64,000 bases of DNA from Martinezella calliandrae. Its GTDB lineage: Bacteria; Pseudomonadota; Alphaproteobacteria; Rhizobiales; Rhizobiaceae. The notes below the pieces were generated by a model that saw nothing but the letters and a program-made list of their open reading frames with translations, was not told the origin of the DNA and did not search any database. The stretch lies in contig NZ_JARFYN010000006.1 in NCBI RefSeq assembly GCF_030272695.1, positions 62,001-126,000 on the forward strand, written 5' to 3'. Below, in pieces: positions 17,307 through 26,068 of the stretch (the stretch's first letter is position 1; the number at the start of each line of letters is the position of its first letter). The position numbers and the translations under genes were made by a program.

Positions 17307-18293
17307 ATGCACGTAGCCATCATCGGAGCAGCCGGTATGATCGGCCGAAAATTGACGGCAAGGCTGGTGGCCGACGGCGGTCTCGGAGGCCCAGAGATTG
17401 CGCGGCTGTCGTTGATCGACGTCATCGAGCCGCCTCGGCCCGAAGGTTTCAGCGGCAAGGTGAAAGCGCGCGCCCATGATCTGTCCGCACCAGAGACCGC
17501 GGAGAAGATCGTGGCCCGCCGGGCGGATGTGATCTTTCATCTCGCGGCGATCGTCTCGGGCGAGGCGGAGCTCGATTTCGATAAGGGGTATCGCATCAAT
17601 CTCGATGGCACCCGGCAACTGTTCGAGGCGATCCGTGCCGCACATGCCGAGGACGGCTACAAGCCGCGCGTCGTGTTTACTTCTTCATGCGCTGTTTTCG
17701 GCTCACCCTTTCCGACGCCTATCCCCGACGATTTCCATCTAACGCCTCTCACCAGTTACGGGACGCAGAAGGCGATTAGCGAGCTACTGCTGGCCGACTA
17801 TACGCGCCGCGGCATTTTCGATGGCATCGGCATTCGCCTGCCGACCATCTGCATTCGTCCGGGCAAGCCGAATCGCGCCGCCTCGGGTTTCTTCTCTGGC
17901 ATATTGCGGGAACCGTTGATTGGCATGGAAGCCGTGCTGCCGGTGCCGGAGGACGTGCGGCATTGGCATGCCTCGCCGCGTTCGGCCGTCGGGTTTCTCA
18001 TTCACGGTGCGACGATCGATCTTGCCCCGCTTGGTGCCGAACGCAATCTTTCCATGCCGGGTGTCAGCGCCACGGTCGGCGAGCAGATCGAGGCGTTGCG
18101 CCGGATCGCCGGCGACAAGGCGGTAAAATTGATCCGCCGCGAACCGGATGAGGTGGTGATGCGCATTGTTTCCGGCTGGGCTCAAAGCTTTACGGCGACG
18201 CGGGCGAGGGAACTCGGTTTTGTGGCTGAGAGTTCCTTCGACGAGATCATTCGAGTTCATATCGATGACGAATTGGAGGGACGCCTTCCATGA
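17307..18293 (+). CDS. denD: NAD-dependent epimerase/dehydratase, D-erythronate dehydrogenase-like
   Basis: The 328-residue extended SDR has the nucleotide-binding motif VAIIGAAGMIGRKL at the N-terminus and FHLAAIVSGEAE near residue 72. The catalytic set includes SSCAVFGSP and YGTQK (tyrosine-lysine pair). The pattern resembles DenD (D-erythronate dehydrogenase), which starts four-carbon acid catabolism by NAD-linked oxidation. The symbol is a family-level guess. It has a GAGGGAGG ribosome-binding site, and its stop overlaps the next start (ATGA). Confidence 0.8.
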   Translation: MHVAIIGAAGMIGRKLTARLVADGGLGGPEIARLSLIDVIEPPRPEGFSGKVKARAHDLSAPETAEKIVARRADVIFHLAAIVSGEAELDFDKGYRINLDGTRQLFEAIRAAHAEDGYKPRVVFTSSCAVFGSPFPTPIPDDFHLTPLTSYGTQKAISELLLADYTRRGIFDGIGIRLPTICIRPGKPNRAASGFFSGILREPLIGMEAVLPVPEDVRHWHASPRSAVGFLIHGATIDLAPLGAERNLSMPGVSATVGEQIEALRRIAGDKAVKLIRREPDEVVMRIVSGWAQSFTATRARELGFVAESSFDEIIRVHIDDELEGRLP

Positions 18294-19174
18294 CCGATCG
18301 GAAAATTGCTTTTCTCGGAACCGGGCTGATGGGCGCTCCGATGGCGCGGCGGTTGCTTGGGGCCGGCTTCGCCGTCACCGTTTGGAACCGCGATCGGAGC
18401 AAAGCCGACGCATTGGCGGCCGACGGAGCGACCGTCGCCGCGACGGCGGTGGAGGCGGCCAACGGTGCCTCCATATTGTTCACGATGCTGACCAATGCCG
18501 GCGCGGTGAGCGAAATCCTGTTCGGAAGTGGTGTCGCCGATGCATTGAAGCCCGGTGCCGTCGTGGTCGACAACAGCTCCATCCCGCCGCCAATCGCCCG
18601 TGAGCACGCGGCGAAGCTGGCGGAGCGTGGCATCCGGCACATCGACGCGCCGGTCTCTGGCGGCGTGGTCGGCGCCGCCGCCGGGACCCTGGCGATCATG
18701 GCGGGCGGCGATGCCGAAGTCATCGATAGCGTCCGCGATGTGCTGGCTCCGCTCGGCCGCGTCACTCACGTGGGACCGAGCGGCGCAGGCCAGCTTGCCA
18801 AGCTCGGCAACCAGCAAATCGTCGCGGTGACCATCGGCGCGATCGCCGAAGCCATGCTTCTGGTCGAAGCAGGCGGCGGTTCGCGCGAGGCATTCCGCGC
18901 CGCTATTCGCGGCGGCTTCGCCGAAAGCCGGATTCTGGAGTTGCACGGCCAGCGCATGATCGAGCGCAATTTCGAACCCGGCGGCACGGCGCGCAATCAA
19001 CTGAAAGATCTCGACGCCGTTCTTGACGCTGCTCGAAGCTTGTCGCTTCATTTGCCGTTGACCGAAGCCGTCAGGGCGGAGTTCGCCGAATTCGTAGAGA
19101 AGGGCGGCGGCGAAAGCGATCACAGCGGCTTGCTGGTGCATCTGGAAGACAAGAATGCTCGAGGAAAGGCTTGA
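18290..19174 (+). CDS. Beta-hydroxyacid dehydrogenase (3-hydroxyisobutyrate dehydrogenase family)
   Basis: The 294-residue protein starts with the NAD(P) site IAFLGTGLMGAPMARRLL. It carries the substrate motif DAPVSGGVVGAAAGTLAIM near residue 122 and the catalytic lysine in GQLAKLGNQQ near 170. The family includes 3-hydroxyisobutyrate, tartronate-semialdehyde and L-threonate dehydrogenases. Next to a DenD-like gene and an IlvD-type dehydratase, a sugar-acid substrate is likelier than a valine intermediate (inference). It overlaps the gene before by 4 nt. Confidence 0.88.
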   Translation: MTDRKIAFLGTGLMGAPMARRLLGAGFAVTVWNRDRSKADALAADGATVAATAVEAANGASILFTMLTNAGAVSEILFGSGVADALKPGAVVVDNSSIPPPIAREHAAKLAERGIRHIDAPVSGGVVGAAAGTLAIMAGGDAEVIDSVRDVLAPLGRVTHVGPSGAGQLAKLGNQQIVAVTIGAIAEAMLLVEAGGGSREAFRAAIRGGFAESRILELHGQRMIERNFEPGGTARNQLKDLDAVLDAARSLSLHLPLTEAVRAEFAEFVEKGGGESDHSGLLVHLEDKNARGKA

Positions 19175-19181
19175 GGAAGAC

Positions 19182-20966
19182 ATGACCGACAATGGCATAT
19201 CCAAACGTCGTCTGCGTTCGCAGGATTGGTTCGACAATCCCAATCATATCGACATGACCGCACTCTACCTCGAGCGCTTCATGAATTATGGCATCACGCC
19301 GGAAGAGCTGCGTTCGGGTAAGCCGATCATCGGTATCGCCCAGAGCGGCAGCGACCTGACGCCCTGCAACCGCCATCACCTCGATCTCGCCAAGCGCATC
19401 CGCGACGGCATTCGTGATGCGGGAGGCATTCCGATCGAATTCCCGACCCATCCGATTTTCGAGAATTGCAAGCGCCCGACCGCAGCACTCGACCGCAATC
19501 TTGCCTATCTCGGCCTTGTTGAGGTGCTTTACGGCTATCCACTCGACGGTGTCGTGCTGACGACCGGGTGCGACAAGACCACGCCGTCGGCGCTGATGGC
19601 GGCCTCCACCGTCAATATACCCGCGATCGTGTTTTCTGGCGGCCCCATGCTCGATGGCTGGCATGATGGCGAGTTGGCTGGTTCCGGCATGGCGATCTGG
19701 CGCTCGCGCCGCAGGCTCGCTGCCGGTGAGATCGATGAAGAGGAGTTTCTGGAAACGGCGCTTTCCTCGGCACCCTCGGTCGGTCACTGCAACACAATGG
19801 GCACCGCATCGACGATGAACGCCATGGCCGAAGCGCTCGGCATGTCGCTGACGGGCTGCGCCGCCATTCCGGGTGCTTATCGCGAGCGTGGGCAGATGGC
19901 CTATCGCACTGGTCGCCGCGCCGTCGAACTGGTGATCGAAGGTATTAAGCCTTCCGACGTGCTCACTCGTCAGGCTTTCCTGAATGCCATCAGGGTCAAT
20001 TCGGCGATCGGCGGCTCCACCAATGCGCAACCGCATCTGGCGGCCATGGCGAAGCATGCCGGCATCGATCTCTATCCCGATGACTGGCAGGTTTATGGGT
20101 TCGACATTCCGCTGCTTGCCAATGTGCAGCCGGCGGGTGCCTATCTGGGCGAGCGCTTCCATCGCGCCGGCGGCGTGCCCGCCGTCATGTGGGAGCTACT
20201 GCAGTCCGGCAAGCTTGATGGCGACTGTCCGACGGTCACGGGCAAGACGATGGCAGAGAACCTGAAATGCAAGGAATCGACCGACCGTGAGGTCATCCGC
20301 CCCTTTGGCGAGCCGTTGAAGGAACGTGCGGGTTTCCTGGTGCTAAAGGGCAATCTCTTCGATTTCGCCATCATGAAAATGAGTGTCGTTTCGGAAGATT
20401 TTCGCCGCCGCTATCTGCAGGAGCCGGGCCACGAGGGCGTATTCGAAGGCAGGGCGGTGGTTTTCGACGGCTCGGAGGACTATCACAAGCGCATCAACGA
20501 CGAGACCCTCGGTATCGATGAGAACACCATCCTTGTCATTCGAGGGGCTGGGCCGATCGGTTGGCCGGGGTCTGCAGAAGTCGTCAACATGCAGCCGCCG
20601 GATGCGCTGCTGAAGCGCGGCATCCGCAGCCTGCCGACGATCGGTGACGGCCGCCAGTCGGGTACGGCCGACAGTCCGTCGATCCTCAATGCCTCGCCCG
20701 AAAGTGCGGCGGGCGGCGGCCTTGCCTGGCTCAGGACCGGCGATATCATCCGCATCGATTTCAATCATGGCCGTTGCGACATGCTGGTGGAGGAGGCGGA
20801 AATCGAGCGGCGCAAGGGCGACGGCATTCCGGCGGTTCCGCCGGACGCGACGCCCTGGCAGCGAATCTACCGGCGTTCGGTCACGCAACTTTCCGATGGC
20901 GCGGTGCTCGACGGTGCCGCCGATTTCCGCGACATCGCGGCCAATCCGCCGCGTCATAATCATTAA
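19182..20966 (+). CDS. IlvD/Edd-family dehydratase (sugar-acid dehydratase-like)
   Basis: The 594-residue protein has the iron-sulfur and substrate motifs of the IlvD/Edd family: GCDKTTPSALMAA near residue 130, GHCNTMGTASTMN near 203, IGGSTNAQPHLAAM near 280, and a C-terminal swivel domain. TGCDKTTP-type members dehydrate pentonic or hexonic acids to 2-keto-3-deoxy acids, rather than acting in branched-chain synthesis. That choice is supported by the operon partners. The ATG at 19182 was preferred because TGAGGAAGAC precedes it, while the longer frame overlaps the previous gene. Confidence 0.88.
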   Translation: MTDNGISKRRLRSQDWFDNPNHIDMTALYLERFMNYGITPEELRSGKPIIGIAQSGSDLTPCNRHHLDLAKRIRDGIRDAGGIPIEFPTHPIFENCKRPTAALDRNLAYLGLVEVLYGYPLDGVVLTTGCDKTTPSALMAASTVNIPAIVFSGGPMLDGWHDGELAGSGMAIWRSRRRLAAGEIDEEEFLETALSSAPSVGHCNTMGTASTMNAMAEALGMSLTGCAAIPGAYRERGQMAYRTGRRAVELVIEGIKPSDVLTRQAFLNAIRVNSAIGGSTNAQPHLAAMAKHAGIDLYPDDWQVYGFDIPLLANVQPAGAYLGERFHRAGGVPAVMWELLQSGKLDGDCPTVTGKTMAENLKCKESTDREVIRPFGEPLKERAGFLVLKGNLFDFAIMKMSVVSEDFRRRYLQEPGHEGVFEGRAVVFDGSEDYHKRINDETLGIDENTILVIRGAGPIGWPGSAEVVNMQPPDALLKRGIRSLPTIGDGRQSGTADSPSILNASPESAAGGGLAWLRTGDIIRIDFNHGRCDMLVEEAEIERRKGDGIPAVPPDATPWQRIYRRSVTQLSDGAVLDGAADFRDIAANPPRHNH

Positions 20967-20984
20967 CCAAAAAACGAATGCAGC

Positions 20985-21014
20985 AAGAGTTGCAAGCTAA
21001 AGCCTGCAACTCTT
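20985..21014 (+). terminator. Hairpin after the sugar-acid operon
   Basis: AAGAGTTGCA and TGCAACTCTT form a 10-bp stem with a 10-nt loop, 18 nt after the stop codon. No clear T-run follows, so strength is uncertain. Confidence 0.5.
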
Positions 21015-21067
21015 GAGGGGTTATTAAATATCGCTAAAGGGAGTGGTGCAAAGATATCGCCGCAATC

Positions 21068-22945
21068 ATGCAAAGTTTCCATGTGTCCGGAGGGGGTTCG
21101 AACTCGGTGGAAGAGGCGGTGTCAGGGCGATCCGAGCAAGAATTCCAAGACCTCTTGAGGAGGTTGGAATTGGCACTGGAGGCGTCGCGTATCGGAGTAT
21201 GGGAGCATGATCTCAGCGAAGAGGAAGTGCTTTGGGATCTGCAGATGCACGAGCTCTACCAGACCGGTCGCACCGATCGCAAGGTGCCGTCGTCGATCTG
21301 GATGAACGCCCTTCATCCCGGCGATGTCGAGCGGGCGATTGCCGAGTTCGATGGGGCAGTTGCAAGAAAAGGTTTTTATAATTCACAATTTCGCATCATC
21401 CTGCCTAGCGGAGAGGTGCGCTATCTGCGCTCGCGTGCCCATTTCTACGAGGGCCCCAATGGCCAGCCCTCCTTCATCGGCGCTGAATGGGATGTCACGG
21501 CCGATGTCCTGCTCAATCGCGAGCTGACCGACCAGAAGGCGGTCGCGGAAGCGCGCGCAATTGCGCTCGAGCAGAGCCGCTCACGCATCGAACACGCAGC
21601 CGACCATGACTATCTCACGGGCCTTCCCAATCGCCGCTATTTCGATCGTCGGCTGGCGGAGCTACGCGCCGATCCAGCAGTTAAAACGCTGGCGGTCCTC
21701 CATATCGATCTCGATTGTTTCAAGCAGATCAACGACAAATGGGGGCATGCGGCTGGCGACGTGACGCTGCAGAATGCGGCGGGGCGGATTTCCGGGGCGA
21801 TCTCGGCAAATGATATGGTTGCTCGCATCGGCGGGGACGAGTTTGTCGTGGTGCTGGTCGATATCGATACCGCCGATGAGCTTAGAAGCATCGCCGAGGA
21901 TATTTTATGGCGGCTGCGGCGCGACATACGCTACGGCCACGACATGCTGCGGGTAGGCGCCTCGATCGGCGCGGCCTGGAGTGCTATCGAAGGGGCTGGC
22001 AACCTGTTGGCGGATTCCGATGTCGCCCTCTATCAGGCCAAGAAACTTGGCCGCAACCGCGTCGAATTCTTCACACCGAAGCTGCAATCCGACTTGCTCG
22101 CCGAGCGCCAACTGGCAGAGGAGTTGCGACTGGCGCTGATACGGAATGAGATCGTGCCTTTCTACCAAATCCAGGTGGATGCGCGCAGCCGACGAATCGT
22201 GGGGCTAGAGGCTTTGGCGCGATGGTGGCATCCGGAGAAGGGACTGCTCGCACCGGGAGCCTTCCTGAAGGTGGCTGAAGACTATGGGCTGACGGCAGAG
22301 ATCGATGCGGCTATCCTCAATCGCGTCTTGTTCGACCGCACCAGCTGGGCCTTGCAGGGGTTGACGCCGCCGCGAGTCGCCGTCAACATCTCGGCAAGCC
22401 GTCTGGCCGATCCACGCCTTATTGAACGGCTGGAGGCTCTCAACTTACCGCGCCATGCCATCGCCTTTGAATTGATCGAAACGATCTTCCTCGATGATCC
22501 CGACGACAAGGTCCTCGCCAATATCGACGCGATCAAAAAAATGGGCATCGAGATCGAGATCGACGATTTCGGTTCCGGCCATGCCTCGCTGATCGGCCTG
22601 GTGAAGCTGAAGCCGAAGCGACTGAAGATCGACCGGCAGTTGGTGACGGCGATTGCCGCCTCGGACGAACAACGCCGCCTGATCGTCTCGATTATGGAAA
22701 TAGCAAGAGCCCTCAACGTTGAAGTCATCGCCGAAGGCGTGGAGACCGAGGACCACGCGCGGCTCCTGGCGCGCGCCGGCTGCGACGGACTTCAGGGCTA
22801 TGCGATCGGTTATCCTTCGTCCGCAGGCGAGATCGCTGCGCTTCTGGCATCGGTCCGAAGGCCGGATATACACCATGCCTCCGGCAATTCCCAAGGCGAT
22901 GCCACACCTACCGAATTTGCAGGACGGCAATCAGCCCATAGCTGA
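21068..22945 (+). CDS. PAS-GGDEF-EAL cyclic-di-GMP signalling protein
   Basis: The 625-residue protein lacks obvious membrane helices. A PAS domain covers about 25-150 (LELALEASRIGVWEHDL). A GGDEF domain follows (HDYLTGLPNRRYF; signature RIGGDEFVVVL near 255, intact). An EAL domain follows (GLEALARWWHP near 378; DDFGSGHASL; AEGVETEDHA), also with the key catalytic blocks. It may therefore both make and degrade cyclic di-GMP, with the PAS domain as sensor. The ribosome-binding site is weak, so the start is not firm. Its last 38 bp overlap the convergent YeiH-type gene. Confidence 0.93.
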   Translation: MQSFHVSGGGSNSVEEAVSGRSEQEFQDLLRRLELALEASRIGVWEHDLSEEEVLWDLQMHELYQTGRTDRKVPSSIWMNALHPGDVERAIAEFDGAVARKGFYNSQFRIILPSGEVRYLRSRAHFYEGPNGQPSFIGAEWDVTADVLLNRELTDQKAVAEARAIALEQSRSRIEHAADHDYLTGLPNRRYFDRRLAELRADPAVKTLAVLHIDLDCFKQINDKWGHAAGDVTLQNAAGRISGAISANDMVARIGGDEFVVVLVDIDTADELRSIAEDILWRLRRDIRYGHDMLRVGASIGAAWSAIEGAGNLLADSDVALYQAKKLGRNRVEFFTPKLQSDLLAERQLAEELRLALIRNEIVPFYQIQVDARSRRIVGLEALARWWHPEKGLLAPGAFLKVAEDYGLTAEIDAAILNRVLFDRTSWALQGLTPPRVAVNISASRLADPRLIERLEALNLPRHAIAFELIETIFLDDPDDKVLANIDAIKKMGIEIEIDDFGSGHASLIGLVKLKPKRLKIDRQLVTAIAASDEQRRLIVSIMEIARALNVEVIAEGVETEDHARLLARAGCDGLQGYAIGYPSSAGEIAALLASVRRPDIHHASGNSQGDATPTEFAGRQSAHS

Positions 22946-23930
22946 TGACACCGAGTGTCAGCAGCGACAGCGTGGCTGCCGTGATCACCCGGCCGCCGGC
23001 ATGGGCAACGGAGCGAATGTTCACCGACAGGCCAAGCGCCGCCATCGCAATCACCGTCAGTATGTTGGAGATCAGAGCCATCGGCGCGACCAATGTGTCC
23101 GGGATCAGGCCGAAAGAACGCAACGCCATCAACCCAAGAAAGCCGCAGATGAACCAGGGAACCAGCGAGCGACGGCGGTTCGTGCGGTTGTCTATCTCCG
23201 CCGTTTCGGTCTTGGTGATGACGCCGAGCAGGAAAATGACAGGTCCGAGCATCAGCACGCGGACCAGCTTGACCAGGGTGCCGGTTTGCACGGCAAGGAC
23301 GCTAACTGGTGCGGTTGCAGCAAGTACCTGCGGCACGGCATAGACGGTCAGGCCGGCCAGCACGCCATATTGCGGGACGCTCATGCCGGCATGGAAATAG
23401 AGAAGCGGCAACAGGAAGACGGCGGCGATGCCGAGCACGGCGGTGAAGGCAAGGGCGGCGGCAATCTCCTCGGAACCTGCCTCGATGACCGGAGCAACGG
23501 CGACGATCGCCGAATTGCCGCAGATAGAATTGCCGCAAGCAATGAGCGTGGCAAGCTTCGGCGGCAGGCCAAGCAGCCGCCCGACGACATAGGTCGCTGC
23601 AATCGACAGCACGACGACAATTGCAATGCCGGCGATCAACCACACACCGGCGCCGCTGATGGCCGATAGGCTGATCGAGGCGCCGAGCAGGACGATGGCG
23701 ATTTCAAGCAGGATCTTGGCGCTGAAATCGATGCCGGGGCGCAAGGCCGGTTTCAGCGGCTTTATGGTGCAGACGACAATGCCGATGGCGATGGCGAGCA
23801 CCAGGCTCTCGATCCATCTGCCGCCGAGAATGCCGATCTCGATGCGCTCGCCGGCATAGGCGAGAAGGGCCACAGCACTCGTCAGGGCAAGACCTGGGAG
23901 GATAATATTGGCTCGGTGAAATAGGGGCAT
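22908..23930 (-). CDS. YeiH-family putative sulfate/anion exporter
   Basis: The 340-residue protein has about ten membrane helices and the family blocks FSAKILLEIAIVLLGASISL, CGNSICGNSAIVAVAPVI near residue 145, and ALGLSVNIRSVAHAGG near the C-terminus. The YeiH/PSE family is proposed to move sulfate or similar anions. The start at 23930 excludes an upstream extension with no membrane character; its ribosome-binding site is weak. It is divergent from a LysR gene, the usual arrangement for this family (yeiH-yeiE). Confidence 0.88.
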   Translation of the reverse strand: MPLFHRANIILPGLALTSAVALLAYAGERIEIGILGGRWIESLVLAIAIGIVVCTIKPLKPALRPGIDFSAKILLEIAIVLLGASISLSAISGAGVWLIAGIAIVVVLSIAATYVVGRLLGLPPKLATLIACGNSICGNSAIVAVAPVIEAGSEEIAAALAFTAVLGIAAVFLLPLLYFHAGMSVPQYGVLAGLTVYAVPQVLAATAPVSVLAVQTGTLVKLVRVLMLGPVIFLLGVITKTETAEIDNRTNRRRSLVPWFICGFLGLMALRSFGLIPDTLVAPMALISNILTVIAMAALGLSVNIRSVAHAGGRVITAATLSLLTLGVISYGLIAVLQIR

Positions 23931-23999
23931 GCGGAACCGCCATTGGACTATGGAGAATTTGATATGGCGGGAAAGTCTCACCTCCTGATGTCGACATCC

Positions 24000-24028
24000 A
24001 TCGAATATTATCCTATGTTTCATTCGAT
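24000..24028. promoter_or_regulatory. Inverted repeat ATCGAAT-N15-ATTCGAT, candidate LysR operator
   Basis: Perfect 7-bp arms lie in the 116-bp gap between the YeiH and LysR genes, ending 18 nt before the LysR start. Position and spacing fit an autoregulatory LysR site. Confidence 0.45.
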
Positions 24029-24046
24029 AAATTAGAATGATTTCCC

Positions 24047-24925
24047 ATGACCTTTGAGCAACTCGCCATTTTTGTCGCCGTCGCCGAGCGAGAACATCTG
24101 ACCCATGCGGCAGAGGCCATCCATTTGACACCGTCGGCGGTCAGCGCGGCGATCAAGAACCTCGAGGCCTATTACGGTGTCGAGCTGTTTCATCGCGTCG
24201 GCCGGCGGATCGAGCTGACTGAAACAGGCCGGACCTTTCTCGGCGAGGCCAAGGCGACGCTCGCCCGCGTGCGTTCGGCAGAGCTTATGCTTTCCGAGCT
24301 CGGTGGATTGCAGCGCGGCCGGCTTAGCCTGCGCGCCAGCCAGACCATAGCGAGCTATTGGCTGCCGACCGTGCTGATGCGGTTTCATCGCGACTACCCC
24401 GGCATCGACCTCGATCTGACGATCGGCAATACGCGTACGGTCACCGAGGCGGTGATCGAGGGCACCGCTGAGCTGGGTTTCGTCGAAGGGGAGGTGGATG
24501 CGCCGGTTCTGTCGATGAAGGTCGTGGCGCAGGATGCGCTTGTCATCGTCGTGCCGCCGGATCATCCCTGGGCCGATGGGCGGCAGTTGAGCGTCGCCGA
24601 TCTTGCCACCGGTACATCGTGGGTTATGCGCGAGGAAGGTTCGGGCACGAGGTCCGAATTCGAAAATGCCATCATCAAGCTCGGTACCTCGCCGCACCAT
24701 CTCGACGTGGCATTGGTGCTGCCATCGAACGAAGCCGTGCTGTCGGCGGTCTCATATGGACAGAGCGCGGCCGCCATCTCGAGCGCGGCGGCCATGGCTT
24801 ATCTGCAGCAAGGATTGCTGGTTCGGGCAGCCTTCGACTTGCCCGCCCGCAGCTTCCGTCTACTGCGCCACAAGGAGCGCCATGCCAGCAAGGCGGCGTT
24901 GACGCTGGAAGGCATGTGCTGGTAG
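24047..24925 (+). CDS. LysR-family regulator of the YeiH transporter
   Basis: The 292-residue protein has the LysR helix-turn-helix (LTHAAEAIHLTPSAVSAAIK, then NLEAYYGVELFHR) and a CysB/CbbR-like ligand domain (IGNTRTVTEAVIEGTAELGF). It is divergent from the YeiH-type gene and probably activates it, as YeiE does for YeiH in enterobacteria (known family pairing; inference here). It ends exactly where the convergent DeoR gene ends. Confidence 0.9.
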   Translation: MTFEQLAIFVAVAEREHLTHAAEAIHLTPSAVSAAIKNLEAYYGVELFHRVGRRIELTETGRTFLGEAKATLARVRSAELMLSELGGLQRGRLSLRASQTIASYWLPTVLMRFHRDYPGIDLDLTIGNTRTVTEAVIEGTAELGFVEGEVDAPVLSMKVVAQDALVIVVPPDHPWADGRQLSVADLATGTSWVMREEGSGTRSEFENAIIKLGTSPHHLDVALVLPSNEAVLSAVSYGQSAAAISSAAAMAYLQQGLLVRAAFDLPARSFRLLRHKERHASKAALTLEGMCW

Positions 24926-25735
24926 CTATCGCTGCTCCATCCTGCGCTGGCTCGCGACGACGAGATCGATCTCGTTGCGGTCGAGCATGGCGCGGATATC
25001 CGCAGGCGGCACATCGTCGGTGACCATCATGTCGTAGATGGCCGGATCATCGATAACGATCGGGGCGCTGCGGCCGAATTTGGCGCTGTCGGCGACAATG
25101 ATGCGGTTTTCGGCGCGCCGCGCAGCTTCGCGAGAATATTCCGCCTCCTCCAGATCGTGCAGCATGAAGCCGGAGACGGCGTTGACGGCGCCGACGGACA
25201 ATACCGCGTGGCGAACATTGAAACGGCGCAGGAAGTTTGTCGCTTCCATGCCGAAGGCGCCGCCGTCGTGGCCGCGCAGCTCGCCGCCCGCGAAGAAGAC
25301 GCGGTTGCCGTTGCGGGTCGCGAGCGCGTGTGCCACCGAGACGGCATTGGTGACGATGAACAGGTTCTGATGTTTCTGCAACGCGACCGCAATGAACGCC
25401 GTCGTGGAGCCGATATCGAGGAAAAGCGTGTCGCCATTCTGGATCATAGCCGCGACGCGGGCGGCGATCATGCGCTTGGCCTCTGCGTTCTCGTTCATCC
25501 GGAAATGCAGAGGCTGCTCGATGATTGAGTCCTTGATATGGACACCGCCATGCACTTTGGTGACGAGACCGTTGGCCTCCAGGCTGCGGATATTGCGGCG
25601 GATGGTCTCTTCAGAGACCGCCAGCCGTTCCGCGAGAAACTGAATACGGCTTGCGCCGCCCGCGAGCCGAAGCTCCTCGAGGATCTCGCGTTCCCGATGG
25701 TTCGAATGAAGCGGCGCCTGGACGATTTCCGACAT
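24926..25735 (-). CDS. DeoR/GlpR-family transcriptional regulator
   Basis: The 269-residue protein has the DeoR helix-turn-helix (IQFLAERLAVSEETIRRNIR, then SLEANGLVTKVHGG, about 28-62). The DeoR sensor domain has the phosphosugar-type motifs FLDIGSTTAFIA and FFAGGELRGHDGGAFG. Such regulators usually sense a phosphorylated metabolite. It is divergent from a kinase-like gene and a demethylating dehydrogenase gene, so the kinase product may be its ligand (inference). Confidence 0.9.
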   Translation of the reverse strand: MSEIVQAPLHSNHREREILEELRLAGGASRIQFLAERLAVSEETIRRNIRSLEANGLVTKVHGGVHIKDSIIEQPLHFRMNENAEAKRMIAARVAAMIQNGDTLFLDIGSTTAFIAVALQKHQNLFIVTNAVSVAHALATRNGNRVFFAGGELRGHDGGAFGMEATNFLRRFNVRHAVLSVGAVNAVSGFMLHDLEEAEYSREAARRAENRIIVADSAKFGRSAPIVIDDPAIYDMMVTDDVPPADIRAMLDRNEIDLVVASQRRMEQR

Positions 25736-25914
25736 AGTATCGATCCTGTCTACGGCATGATCTCAAAATCTGCCAAACGGCTTCGGATAAGACCACATCT
25801 GGTCAAACATCCAGGGCGCGATACCAACGCGAATACAAGTGATTTCGCTCCAATCACCTCGAGATTGAATTTTTAGGTCAAATCCCGCCTACGGTGAAGC
25901 TTTGTGTTGCGATT

Positions 25915-25934
25915 ATCCATAGCCCAATATGGAT
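25915..25934. promoter_or_regulatory. Palindrome ATCCATA-N6-TATGGAT, candidate DeoR operator
   Basis: A perfect 7-bp inverted repeat sits in the 333-bp gap between the DeoR gene and the divergent operon. A further ATAATCCA half-site lies near 25952. The rest of the gap is AT-rich and contains a TTGACA at 26000-26005 but no convincing matching -10. Confidence 0.45.
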
Positions 25935-26068
25935 TAAACCCTGTTTGCCCGCATAATCCAACAAAAAACCAAATACGCGTTTCATTTTGTGGCTAGTTCT
26001 TGACAGTTCTCCTTTTGTGGGGAACCTTTTGCATCCGAAAGACGTGTCACAATCGCGCCGGAGGAGGG

